Shown piece after piece: positions 25,375 to 33,916 of a stretch of 39,621 nt of DNA. The stretch covers positions 1 through 39,621 of the forward strand of contig CAMDGH010000016.1 of NCBI GenBank assembly GCA_945897755.1, in the 5' to 3' direction. This stretch comes from Chryseobacterium gleum (GTDB lineage Bacteria > Bacteroidota > Bacteroidia > Flavobacteriales_D > Crocinitomicaceae). The notes beneath the pieces are model-generated. The model searched no databases, was not told the DNA's origin, and saw only the letters and a list, made by a program, of their open reading frames with translations. How positions within the stretch are numbered: position 1 is the first letter of the stretch; each line of letters begins with the position of its first letter. The position numbers were made by a program, and so were the translations under genes.

Positions 25375-26958
25375 TTATTTTATAATTACATTTGGTTTTA
25401 TTTCTTTTTTCAAGAGGTATTGAACCGCTTTTTCAGCACTAACAAATCCTCCAGTGTTTGATAAGTTAATTAAGGTTGTTTTCTTTTTAGTACCAGGAAT
25501 CCTGACTATTTTTTTAGATTTAACGGAAGAAATTTTAATTGCTTCAATGATTTCTTCTGCTGATAATTCAGGGAAATAACCTCTTAATAGTGCGGCAACA
25601 CCTGCGGTAACAGGGCTAGCCATACTCGTTCCCGACGCATCTTCAAAACTATTGTTTGGAACGGTAGAGTAAATATCGACACCAGGAGCAAAAATATCCA
25701 CATTTTTAGCACCGTAATTTGAAAAATCACCGATTAGTTTTTTCCCTTTTCTTGAAGAACTTGAAGCACCGATTTCGATCCAATTTGAAGCAATCGATCC
25801 ATTTGAAAGGCGCTTATTTGGAAAAAAATCAATCGAATCAACATTTTTAGATGCGTTTCCTGCTGCATGAACCAAGAGTACATCTTTCGATTTAGCGTAG
25901 GCAATTGCTTTATCTACTACCTCTTTGGTAGTAGAATAGTCTTTTCCAAAAGACATATTAATCACTTTAGCTCCATTATCAACAGCGTAGTAAATTGCAT
26001 TTGCAACATCTTTATCTCTTTCATCTCCATTAGGAACAGCCCTTAAAACCATGATTTTGGCATTTGCTGCAATTCCATTGATTCCAATTCCATTATTTCT
26101 TTTTGCTGCAATAATTCCCGAAACATGTGTTCCATGCATTGCGTCTGGCCCTTCATATCTGTTGCACCCATAAAAACGCTCATATAAGTCGTTTGGATTA
26201 TCACCCACGATTGCATTACGTAAACTATCATTGTCAAGAACACTCAAACGAATTGCTTGATTTGCTCTTTCAAATCCATTCATTATTTCTTTTTCAATGG
26301 CTGAGGCGCCAATCATCAAATTAAAAAATTTGAGCAGTTTTTGAGATTTAACTTCATTGTTGTTTTTTGGAACATATTTTTTATTTGTTTTTTTTGAATA
26401 CACTTTAAATTCATTTTTAACATTGACAATATATCCATAAAGCACGTTTAATTGTTCCAATTCAGAACGGGCATTTTGTATTGATTTAAGATATTCTTCC
26501 TTTTTTAATTTGAAATCTTCATATTTTAATTGATCAGCATTATTTAATGTAGCAATTTCTTTGCCTTTAAAATAGATTTCACTAGCCATAACAATGCGCG
26601 CTAATTCTGAAGTCTCGTAATTTACATCCAGGGTTTTTCCTCCCAAAAATGACCAACCGTGAATATCATCAACGTAACCGTTTTTATCATCATCCATATT
26701 ATTACCAGGGATTTCGTTAGGGTTTACCCAAATCATATCTTTCAAATCCTCATGATCTACTTCAACACCACTATCAATGACGGCCACAACAACCTCTTTA
26801 GCTGTTTTATCTTTTAACAAGGTGTATGCTTTGTCAGCCCCAGTTCCGTATACGCTAGAACACGATTTGCTTTTTAAAAACCAATTAAGAGATGCTTTTT
26901 GACAAAAACCAGTTGAAACAGAAAGAGAAACGAGTAAACTTAAAAAAAGTGATTTCAT
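25375..26958 (-). CDS. exported subtilisin-like serine protease (S8) with large insert
   Basis: The 527-aa protein has a signal peptide (about residues 1-19) and a complete S8 triad: Asp62 in VAVIDSGVEVDHEDL, His275 in MHGTHVSGIIAA and Ser444 in SGTSMASPVTAG, with the oxyanion Asn in HAAGN. The Asp-His distance of 213 residues is far longer than in compact subtilisins. It contains an acidic D-D-D-K-N-G-Y-V-D-D calcium-site-like block and a Lys/Glu-rich helical insert at about 105-235. No T9SS tail or pro-domain is obvious. Likely an envelope or secreted protease. It follows the epimerase gene on the same strand, 59 nt away. Confidence 0.9.
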   Translation of the reverse strand: MKSLFLSLLVSLSVSTGFCQKASLNWFLKSKSCSSVYGTGADKAYTLLKDKTAKEVVVAVIDSGVEVDHEDLKDMIWVNPNEIPGNNMDDDKNGYVDDIHGWSFLGGKTLDVNYETSELARIVMASEIYFKGKEIATLNNADQLKYEDFKLKKEEYLKSIQNARSELEQLNVLYGYIVNVKNEFKVYSKKTNKKYVPKNNNEVKSQKLLKFFNLMIGASAIEKEIMNGFERANQAIRLSVLDNDSLRNAIVGDNPNDLYERFYGCNRYEGPDAMHGTHVSGIIAAKRNNGIGINGIAANAKIMVLRAVPNGDERDKDVANAIYYAVDNGAKVINMSFGKDYSTTKEVVDKAIAYAKSKDVLLVHAAGNASKNVDSIDFFPNKRLSNGSIASNWIEIGASSSSRKGKKLIGDFSNYGAKNVDIFAPGVDIYSTVPNNSFEDASGTSMASPVTAGVAALLRGYFPELSAEEIIEAIKISSVKSKKIVRIPGTKKKTTLINLSNTGGFVSAEKAVQYLLKKEIKPNVIIK

Positions 26959-27017
26959 GAATTTTTATATTATAATTTAAAGTAAAAATACTAATTTACA
27001 GCAAAAAAAAATGTAAA

Positions 27018-28037
27018 TTAAGAAAGATAAGAGACACCATTTCCATTTAATGTATTTAATACAAGCTCACCATTGATTATTTTCATTCCATTAAAAGGGT
27101 CATTCTTGATTAGGTAAGGGGCATCTAAGTCAACCCAGTCTACTTTTGAAGCGAGCTGAGCTGCTGCCGAAGTTGCACATGAAGATTCTGCCATGCATCC
27201 AAGTACCAACTTCAATTTTTCTTGTTTTGCATAATCAATCATTTGAACAGCTTCATAAATACCGGTACTTTTCATCAGTTTTACATTAGTTCCATGGAAT
27301 GCTTTTCCGAATCTTTTGAGGTCATCTAATCGCTTTATTGATTCGTCTGCTATGATTGGTATTGGGCTATGTTGAGTTAACCAAGCGCTATCATCAATCT
27401 TTTCTTTGGCAAAGGGTTGCTCAATAAATAAAGCTTTTTTTTCAGCCAAAAAACAAGCCATTTCATGAGCGAAATAGCGGTCTTTCCAACCCTGATTTAC
27501 ATCAACAGAAAAAGGATAAGTCCATTCTTTTAAGAGGGTATTAACCAAGGTCATATCGTCTTTCGTGCCAATTTTAAGTTTCAGTACCCTAAAACCAAGT
27601 TCATGTGCTTCTCGCGTTTTTTGAATCATTATTGGTAATTCATCGATTCCGATAGTGAAGGAAGATAAAGGGGTTGATTCAGTACCTTTCAATAATGAAA
27701 TTGTACGACAATTATTTAATTTCCCCCATAAGTCATGCACAGCGATATCAATAGCTGCTTTTGCAGCATTATTGCCTAAACCTATGCGATCCACGTAACT
27801 TAAAAAATAAGAAATTGGTTCATCAAAAGACAATCGATTGAAATCAACTAGTTTAAAAAAGTCGATTACACTAGCTTGACTTTCAACTAAATAGGGAGGG
27901 GTACAAGCTTCGCCATAACCAATCAAACCATTGCTTTCGATTGAAATGATTACAATGGGAGTATGTGTTCTAGAAAACGCCGCTACGGTAAAAGTATGGT
28001 TGAAAGCCAATGAAAAAGGAAACCAATTTACGATCAT
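27018..28037 (-). CDS. dipeptide (L-Ala-D/L-Glu) epimerase
   Basis: The 339-aa protein is of the enolase superfamily, muconate-lactonizing subgroup. It has the catalytic Lys pair in RVLKLKIG, metal ligands Asp in FSVDVNQGW, Glu in FIEQPFAKE and Asp in IIADESIK, and the second catalytic Lys in VKLMKSTGI. The D-E-D spacing and the IADES and KLMKSTG forms match dipeptide epimerases, which convert L-Ala-D-Glu from murein to L-Ala-L-Glu; exact specificity is inferred. The ATG is at 28037; a TTG one codon upstream also fits. It lies 39 nt after the 421-aa protein gene and probably belongs to the dnaB transcript. Confidence 0.88.
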   Translation of the reverse strand: MIVNWFPFSLAFNHTFTVAAFSRTHTPIVIISIESNGLIGYGEACTPPYLVESQASVIDFFKLVDFNRLSFDEPISYFLSYVDRIGLGNNAAKAAIDIAVHDLWGKLNNCRTISLLKGTESTPLSSFTIGIDELPIMIQKTREAHELGFRVLKLKIGTKDDMTLVNTLLKEWTYPFSVDVNQGWKDRYFAHEMACFLAEKKALFIEQPFAKEKIDDSAWLTQHSPIPIIADESIKRLDDLKRFGKAFHGTNVKLMKSTGIYEAVQMIDYAKQEKLKLVLGCMAESSCATSAAAQLASKVDWVDLDAPYLIKNDPFNGMKIINGELVLNTLNGNGVSYLS

Positions 28038-28076
28038 CAAAATTTAAAAGGGATTACAATTTAATACGCAATGAGA

Positions 28077-29342
28077 TTATGTTTTACGCTTTTTCTTTTT
28101 TGCAGCAGGAAATAGAATATTGTTTAATATCAAACGATATCCCGGAGAGTTTGGATGTAAATTTAAATCAGTAGGTGGGTCTTGTACCATATGTTGGTAA
28201 TCCTCAGGGTCATGCCCTCCATAAAAAGTCCACGTCCCTTGACCTAATTCACCATGAATGTATTTTGCTGTACCCAAGGCCTTATTTTCGCCTAAAATTA
28301 AAACATTAGACTTGATAAATTCCTTTTTAAAATCAGTTGTTTGTCCGTAGAAGTCGGGCACTAAATCAGTATGACATTGCGTAAGCATGGTAGGAATTAC
28401 ATCCCACTTTGCAGAAAAATCAAACAAAGTAAACCGGTCTGTACTTTCATTTGCTTTGTGTAATTCGGTGCCATCGATATTCGAATATTCGTATTTATAA
28501 TCATCTCTTTCCAATTCAAAATTTTCGAAAGCGAATGTTTCGTTAAAGTCCAATTTTTTTTGACAATCAGGGTCTTTATCATCCCCATCATAAATGTTGG
28601 CGCATATATCCGTATTTTGAGCCGCCAAACCAATATCAAAACTATCTGTTCCGCTGCACATTGTAAAAAGAAATCCACCACCCAAGACAAAGTTTTTTAA
28701 ACTTTTCGCAACAGCTAATTTCATTTGTGAAACCTTTTTGAAACCTAACTTCTTACAATCTGCTTTAGCATCATCCACTTGTTTTTTGTACCAACTTACT
28801 TGAGCATATGTTGCATAAAACTTCCCATATTGACCTGTAAAATCTTCGTGGTGTAGATGCATCCAATCGTATTTTGGCAACAAGCCCATAACAATCGCCG
28901 AATCATAAATTTTATCGTACTTAATTTCAGCATATTCTAAAACAAGAGTTACAGCATCATCCCATGGTTGTTTTCCTCGAGGAGTATAGACTGCAATTTT
29001 TGGAGCTTTTTCTAGTTGAACAATCTCTTGGTTTATATCCGGATTTGAGATTTCTGTTCGAATTGAATTCGCCCGAGCATCAGTGAGAACTTCATATCGG
29101 ATTCCTCTAATATTTAGTTCGTCTTCAATAATAGTGGCATGAGGAATTAAAAAAGATCCACCACGATAATTAAGAAGCCACTCTAAGGATATGTTTTTTT
29201 CAAGCAGCCAATACGCTACACCGTATGCCTTTAAATGATTTGTTTGCGTCTTATCCATTGGAATAAGTAATTGCGTAGCATTAAATTTACTTGTAAAAAG
29301 TAAAGACAGGAATAGAAATAAAAGGGATCTGCTAAATTTCAT
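28077..29342 (-). CDS. conserved exported Bacteroidetes protein (often mislabelled asparagine synthetase B)
   Basis: The 421-aa protein has a signal peptide (about residues 1-22), then LLIPMDKTQTNHLKAYGVAYW and LLNYRGGSFLIP. It has a central GGGFLFTMCSGTDSFD, resembling an amidotransferase-like nucleophile region, and a strongly conserved end (FYGGHDPEDYQHMV, LHPNSPGYRLILNN, AAKKKKRKT). I recall such proteins carrying the automatic label asparagine synthetase B, but neither an N-terminal Cys amidotransferase nor a synthetase ATP-binding motif is present, and the protein is exported. Function unknown. Its ATG overlaps the dnaB stop by one base (TAATG), so translation is probably coupled. Confidence 0.8.
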   Translation of the reverse strand: MKFSRSLLFLFLSLLFTSKFNATQLLIPMDKTQTNHLKAYGVAYWLLEKNISLEWLLNYRGGSFLIPHATIIEDELNIRGIRYEVLTDARANSIRTEISNPDINQEIVQLEKAPKIAVYTPRGKQPWDDAVTLVLEYAEIKYDKIYDSAIVMGLLPKYDWMHLHHEDFTGQYGKFYATYAQVSWYKKQVDDAKADCKKLGFKKVSQMKLAVAKSLKNFVLGGGFLFTMCSGTDSFDIGLAAQNTDICANIYDGDDKDPDCQKKLDFNETFAFENFELERDDYKYEYSNIDGTELHKANESTDRFTLFDFSAKWDVIPTMLTQCHTDLVPDFYGQTTDFKKEFIKSNVLILGENKALGTAKYIHGELGQGTWTFYGGHDPEDYQHMVQDPPTDLNLHPNSPGYRLILNNILFPAAKKKKRKT

Positions 29343-30895
29343 TAAAATGGAGGGTCTAATAGTTGTCCTTCAAAGTCATTGTTTTCTGCTTCTTCATTCA
29401 TTTTACTTTGCACAGTATAGGTACCAACTTGTTGATCAAAGTTTGTATTAATTGGCATTCCAACCGAAGGGAAATCGTCTACCTGAAACTTATCAAAGTC
29501 TTCAAAACGCGCATATTCTCCAATAAATCGAAGTCTAACAGAGTCTGTTGCACCATTTCGGTGTTTTGCTACAATGATTTCACCAACTCCAACATTTGAC
29601 TCGCCTACTTCATTTTGAAGTATTTGGTAATATTCTGGACGATATAAAAAAGAAACAATATCCGCATCTTGTTCAATAGCTCCAGATTCACGAAGGTCAG
29701 ACAAAATCGGTTTTTTATCTCCACCTCTTGTTTCTACCGAACGGCTTAATTGAGAAAGTGCAATCACAGGAACATTTAATTCTTTTGCAATTTCTTTAAT
29801 GGAACGTGAAATGGTGGATATTTCTTGTTCTCTATTTCCTCCTTTATTACCTCCAGCGGTCATTAATTGAAGGTAATCAATGATTATAATTCGAATGTCA
29901 AATTGGGATTTCAATCTTCTACATTTTGCTCTTAGGTCAAAAACACTTAAACCAGCTGAATCGTCAATATAGATTGGGGCAGTAGTTAATTTTGAAATCC
30001 GGCTATGTAACTGATGAAATTCATGTTCTGCTAAATCTCCTTTCCGAAGTTTTTCAGCACTGATTCTAGATTCACTTGCAATAAGTCTTTTTACCAACTG
30101 AACAGAGGACATTTCCAATGAAAACAAGGCAACACCCATATTGTGATCAACAGCAATATTTCTTGCCATTGAAAGTACAAATGCTGTTTTACCCATCGCT
30201 GGTCGAGCAGCAATCACAATCATATCCGAGTTTTGCCAACCAGAAGTCAGTTTATCAAGCATGTGAAAGCCAGATGGAACTCCTGAAATACCGTCTGAAT
30301 TTTTTGACGCTTTTTCAATTTCCATAATTGCTTCTCTAACCACATTGCTTAAACTGTCTCCTTTTTTCTTTATATTGTTTTCAGCGATTTTAAATAAATC
30401 ATGTTCCGCTTTATTAAGAAGGTCAAATACATCTGTTGTTTCATCAAATGCATCTTTTAATACTTCAGAGCACATTCTAATGATTTCGCGTTGAATGTAT
30501 TTTTGAGAAATAATACGTGAATGGTACTCTATATGAGCAGCAGAAGCAATTCGATTGGTAAGGTTTGAAATGTATAATGCTCCACCAGCTAATTCAAGTT
30601 CTCCATCTTGACGAAGTTGAGTTGTCACTGTAAGTAAATCAATCGGTGCTGATGTTCCGAATAGTTTATTAATGGCAGTACAAATATAGAAATGCTTTGG
30701 GTCGTAAAAACTACTGGCAGTGATGGATTCAAAAGCCACACTTACAGCATTTTTATCTAGCATCATTGCGCCCAAAACAGCTTGCTCCAAATCAATCGCT
30801 TGAGGTGGAATCTTGCCTGCTTCTGCAGAAAAAATAGCTGCGATTGGCTTGCTTCGTGTAAGTGTTTTTTTTGGTTTTTCAGCATTATTTTCCAT
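29342..30895 (-). CDS. dnaB: replicative DNA helicase DnaB
   Basis: The 517-aa product has the N-terminal DnaB domain (PPQAIDLEQAVLGAMMLD at about 30-47), a linker helix region, and a RecA-like ATPase with Walker A AARPAMGKT at about 229-237, FSLEMSS, Walker B IIIIDYLQLM and ALSQLSRSVETR. It is the ring helicase of the replication fork. No intein is present. The C-terminal ~50 residues are acidic and low in conservation. A consensus promoter ends 4 nt before the ATG. The downstream 421-aa gene starts within the stop codon. Confidence 0.97.
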   Translation of the reverse strand: MENNAEKPKKTLTRSKPIAAIFSAEAGKIPPQAIDLEQAVLGAMMLDKNAVSVAFESITASSFYDPKHFYICTAINKLFGTSAPIDLLTVTTQLRQDGELELAGGALYISNLTNRIASAAHIEYHSRIISQKYIQREIIRMCSEVLKDAFDETTDVFDLLNKAEHDLFKIAENNIKKKGDSLSNVVREAIMEIEKASKNSDGISGVPSGFHMLDKLTSGWQNSDMIVIAARPAMGKTAFVLSMARNIAVDHNMGVALFSLEMSSVQLVKRLIASESRISAEKLRKGDLAEHEFHQLHSRISKLTTAPIYIDDSAGLSVFDLRAKCRRLKSQFDIRIIIIDYLQLMTAGGNKGGNREQEISTISRSIKEIAKELNVPVIALSQLSRSVETRGGDKKPILSDLRESGAIEQDADIVSFLYRPEYYQILQNEVGESNVGVGEIIVAKHRNGATDSVRLRFIGEYARFEDFDKFQVDDFPSVGMPINTNFDQQVGTYTVQSKMNEEAENNDFEGQLLDPPF

Positions 30896-30899
30896 GTTG

Positions 30900-30932
30900 C
30901 AAATGTAACGAAATCGAAAAGAGAAATCTCAA
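30900..30932 (-). promoter_or_regulatory. dnaB promoter (TTG - 22 nt - TACATTTG), leaderless configuration
   Basis: On the minus strand, TTG (30932-30930), a 22-nt spacer and TACATTTG (30907-30900) match TAnnTTTG exactly. Four nucleotides remain before the ATG at 30895, so the transcript should begin at about the start codon. Confidence 0.5.
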
Positions 30933-31058
30933 TTTTAGGTATATTTTTAACATTAAGTTGTTGGCATAAGCTGTAGATAAAGTGTTCGTAATTTGAAATA
31001 ACTTTTTTCTTATCTAATCCTTACCTAAATTCGCCTTTTTTAATTGAATAAAACGCTT

Positions 31059-31733
31059 ATGTTATTAAATCGCGAAGTTATTAAAACGGCAGATGGCTCT
31101 AAAACAATACACATTGGGCAATGGAATGAAAATTATCATTCATCGCATGGTGCTTTACAAGAGGCAAAGCATGTTTTTATCCATCACGGCTTGTCATTAT
31201 TTCTTAATCAAGATGCAATTTCGTTGTTAGAGGTCGGATTTGGAACTGGTTTAAATGCTGCCTTGACGCTTGAAAATGCTGCTAATAAGAATGTATTGAT
31301 TCATTATGTTGGCGTTGAAGCATTTCCTGTTACGTGCGAAGAGCTTATCGCGTTAAATTACGCTGATTTATTTGATGAGAAAGAATTCAGCAATACCTAT
31401 GATGCAATGCATGTATCGGATTGGGAAAAAGAAGTAAAGATTACACCCGATTTTTCGCTGACAAAACGACGTGAAAAGCTACAAACGATTGAATTTTTGG
31501 ATAATACATTTGATTTAATTTATTTTGATGCCTTTGGTCCTCGTGTTCAAGGAGAGTTATGGACCATTGAGATTTTTACAAAAATGTATAAGGCTCTTAA
31601 AACGGGTGGTGTTTTTGTTACTTATTGTGCTAAAGGTCAAGTGAAGCGTGATTTAAAGTCGGTTGGATTTACGGTAGAAGTATTGCCTGGACCTCCAGGT
31701 AAACGAGAGATGACAAGATGTAGGAAAGCTTAG
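31059..31733 (+). CDS. mnmD: tRNA 5-methylaminomethyl-2-thiouridine methyltransferase (MnmD-type)
   Basis: The 224-aa protein corresponds to the methyltransferase half of MnmC: WNENYHSSHGALQEAKHVF, the SAM-binding LLEVGFGTGLNA, DLIYFDAFGPRVQ, and the C-terminal block LPGPPGKREMTR. The FAD-dependent oxidase half is missing, as in stand-alone MnmD. It should methylate the nm5U34 intermediate to mnm5U in certain tRNAs. A TTG start at 31044 would add five residues; I prefer the ATG at 31059, which begins just before the conserved LLNREVIKTADGSKT. Confidence 0.9.
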   Translation: MLLNREVIKTADGSKTIHIGQWNENYHSSHGALQEAKHVFIHHGLSLFLNQDAISLLEVGFGTGLNAALTLENAANKNVLIHYVGVEAFPVTCEELIALNYADLFDEKEFSNTYDAMHVSDWEKEVKITPDFSLTKRREKLQTIEFLDNTFDLIYFDAFGPRVQGELWTIEIFTKMYKALKTGGVFVTYCAKGQVKRDLKSVGFTVEVLPGPPGKREMTRCRKA

Positions 31734-31873
31734 GCATAATCTAAGTCGGCACTATTTTTAATCATAACCTAAGCACCGCTGGATTTGAACCTAACTACAG
31801 GTGTTTAAAAATTCATTATTTTCAAGCTAAGCCGAAAATTAGAAGAAAAATATTCAATCTAAACTCAGAACAC

Positions 31874-32152
31874 TTAACGTTTTGAAATTTTATTTCCCGA
31901 AATGGTTCGTTGTAAATTACACTTGAAGCGATCGATTTCGGGATTTCTTTTGTGCAAGTGTTTTGTACTGCAATTCTCTACGCGCTCGCGCCACAAACGA
32001 TAACTCGAAAACTTCAATTCGTTCTTCATCAATGCTTTTACTTGGTCTTCGCGTAAACCAAACTGAGTAAATATTGCATCAAAAGGGGTACGGTCTTCCC
32101 AGGCCATTTCTATTACTCGGTCAGTGTCTTCAGCTGTTAATTGCAACTTCAT
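31874..32152 (-). CDS. DUF2805 / TIGR03643 family protein
   Basis: The 92-aa protein has the conserved helical block DTDRVIEMAWEDRTPFDAIF, then QFGLREDQVKALMKNELK, then SSYRLWRERV, recognisable as the small DUF2805 (TIGR03643) family. The layout looks like a helix-turn-helix-like helical domain, but DNA binding is not established. The C-terminal ~25 residues are basic. No signal peptide. It is convergent with mnmD across about 140 nt. Confidence 0.85.
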   Translation of the reverse strand: MKLQLTAEDTDRVIEMAWEDRTPFDAIFTQFGLREDQVKALMKNELKFSSYRLWRERVENCSTKHLHKRNPEIDRFKCNLQRTISGNKISKR

Positions 32153-32271
32153 TCAAGTGATTTTTTTAGTATAACAACAAAGCATGTTTTTTTGTTTGGA
32201 AGCCCTCCCTTTTTTACATGCCCAAAAATACAAACTCGTTAAAGAGGTTGGAAACAAGGTTAAGTTGTATG

Positions 32272-32493
32272 CTATTTTAGTTGGATTGAATATAAAAATG
32301 ATGTCTTTGCTTTTATTTTCTTACCAATAAAATAAAGTAAATCTGCTGCAACTACAATATGCATTACATTCAATGCCATAGCATATCCAAACGTAACGTT
32401 AGGAATATGCGTAAATGGACTAATCAAAGATAAAGCGACTAATACAATGGAAACGATGCTAAAAATTTTTAATCCTGTAGAAGTATATTTTTG
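32272..32493 (-). pseudogene. 5'-truncated membrane-protein remnant
   Basis: Reading the minus strand from 32493 gives an uninterrupted 73-codon stretch with two hydrophobic segments. It includes STGLKIFSIVSIVLVALSLI, then SPFTHIPNVTFGYAMALN, then VMHIVVAADLLYFIGKK and a basic C-terminus ending at a TAG (32274-32272). A stop codon sits immediately upstream of the first residues and no start codon precedes the first segment. The pattern looks like the C-terminal half of a small membrane protein; I found no sequence upstream in any frame continuing it. Probably a gene remnant. Confidence 0.55.
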
Positions 32494-32709
32494 TTACTCG
32501 GTTTATTGGGGTTAATAGAGATCCATTAAATGGAGTTGAGTCGATACAAAGGTTTGTTGGAACGCTTAACAAAAGTATAATCCACCATTCTCAAAGGTGA
32601 AAATGATTTGTTTGAGAATAGTTGTTAATTTTAGGTTCTCGTGAAAACTGAGAAATTAATGTATCTGTTTTCAAACGTATCAATTTACTAGTAACGCTTA
32701 TTTCGCACT
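32494..32709. other. non-coding stretch before the EamA gene
   Basis: Together with 32153-32271 and the remnant between them this forms a 557-nt gap. Outside the remnant I see no open frame, hairpin or promoter match of quality. Confidence 0.4.
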
Positions 32710-33600
32710 ATGAAAAAATGGATTCCCCATGCATCACTATTAATTTGCTGTATGATTTGGGGAACCACATTCGTAGCAATCAAGAAAATTTCGCATTTAA
32801 TTGACCCCTATTTATTAGCAACCTTACGCAGTTTGTTGGCGGTATTAATATTATTTCCAATACTGATAGTTACCAAAAAAAAGCATGTTTTTTTCAATAA
32901 ACAGGCCATAAAATATGGGTTTATTACTGGACTTATATTAGGGGGTATATATGTAATCCAAACAATAGGGATGCAATTTACAAGCTCTAATCATAGTGCT
33001 TTTATAACGAGTTCAGCAGTAATAATGGTTCCATTAATATTAGTTGTAGCAGGAAAACAAAAGTTACACTTTACGCAAATAGCGTGTATTGTTTTAATCG
33101 CCTTCGGCTTATATTTTTTAACAAATACCAATGATAATCAACCCTATAATGTTGGAGATATAATTACTTTTTTTGGCGCTATTGTTTGTGCTTCACATAT
33201 TATTTTATCTGGTCATTATGTACGGAAAACAGAATTTTTAGGACTGATTTTTTATCAGTTTCTTTTCGCTATGATTATTTCCTTTTTTGGATTACTTATC
33301 AATAAAGGTATTAGTCACACTGAAATTAATTTTTCCACAACGGTTATAAATAACGTTTTATATCTTGGGTTTTTCGGTACATTACTTTGTTTTTTTGTTA
33401 CTGTTTGGGCACAAAAGTTTGTGAGTACAATTACAACGGCTATGATTTTTTCACTTGAACCTATCTTTGCAGCAACTACAAGTTTTATCGTATTACAGGA
33501 AAGCCTTTCTTTACTTGAAATCATTGGTGGAATAGCAATTATCCTAGGATTAATCACATATAATCTTTTAAATTCTAAGTCAGGAATTGTATCAAAATAA
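32710..33600 (+). CDS. EamA/DMT-family transporter
   Basis: The 296-aa protein has about ten hydrophobic segments arranged as two EamA halves. The first half starts with ASLLICCMIWGTTFVAIK and has LLATLRSLLAVLILFP. The second half includes FFGTLLCFFVTVWAQK and SLEPIFAATTSFIVL, then IIGGIAIILGLI. These match the drug/metabolite transporter superfamily in the inner membrane. The substrate cannot be inferred; relatives export amino acids, metabolites or drugs. It stands alone, with no clear promoter element. Confidence 0.9.
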   Translation: MKKWIPHASLLICCMIWGTTFVAIKKISHLIDPYLLATLRSLLAVLILFPILIVTKKKHVFFNKQAIKYGFITGLILGGIYVIQTIGMQFTSSNHSAFITSSAVIMVPLILVVAGKQKLHFTQIACIVLIAFGLYFLTNTNDNQPYNVGDIITFFGAIVCASHIILSGHYVRKTEFLGLIFYQFLFAMIISFFGLLINKGISHTEINFSTTVINNVLYLGFFGTLLCFFVTVWAQKFVSTITTAMIFSLEPIFAATTSFIVLQESLSLLEIIGGIAIILGLITYNLLNSKSGIVSK

Positions 33601-33882
33601 ATGGCAATAAACGAATAAACAAATTACATAAATTTGGTTATTTAAAATCAATATGATTGCTGATTAGTATCAAGCTGACTGTAATTGTTGATATAAATTA
33701 CAGTAAATCAGACTAGTTATAGCAGCTAAATTATTTGCCTAATCCCCAGAATATTCAGTTAACCCGAAATACATGAAACAAGTATTAATGAATAGTGAGC
33801 AGTTGATTGAAAATAGCGCGCCATATAAATACGGTTAAGCAGTTTTTACAATTCCTTAATCTAGCATTCTCCGCTAGTTTTT
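33601..33882. other. intergenic region with an inverted repeat
   Basis: This AT-rich gap of about 316 nt up to the MFS gene holds a perfect 9-bp inverted repeat, ACTGTAATT at 33678-33686 and AATTACAGT at 33696-33704, with a 9-nt spacer. There is no T-run, so it is not a standard terminator; it could be a binding site or a chance repeat. A 21-codon frame at 33773-33838 is not convincing as a gene. Confidence 0.4.
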
Positions 33883-33890
33883 TATCTTTG
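33883..33890 (+). promoter_or_regulatory. -7 promoter element (TATCTTTG) for the MFS transporter gene
   Basis: Exact TAnnTTTG match ending 26 nt before the ATG at 33917, the same spacing as at the S46 peptidase gene. No TTG at the consensus distance. Confidence 0.4.
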
Positions 33891-33916
33891 TCACCCAAAC
33901 AAAATAGAACTTCCCC

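Noticed and set aside
28397-28690. A 97-codon frame inside the 421-aa protein gene
   Set aside because: Same strand, different frame; the overlapping protein is strongly conserved and this one has no features.
31760-31800. A tRNA-like T-arm on the minus strand (GGTTCAAATCC) in the gap after mnmD
   Set aside because: No acceptor, D-arm or anticodon pairing can be built around it; a full cloverleaf does not form, so it is probably coincidence.
33773-33838. A 21-codon ATG frame upstream of the MFS gene
   Set aside because: Very short, no conserved pattern, no promoter or initiation context; could be a chance frame or the start of a lost gene.
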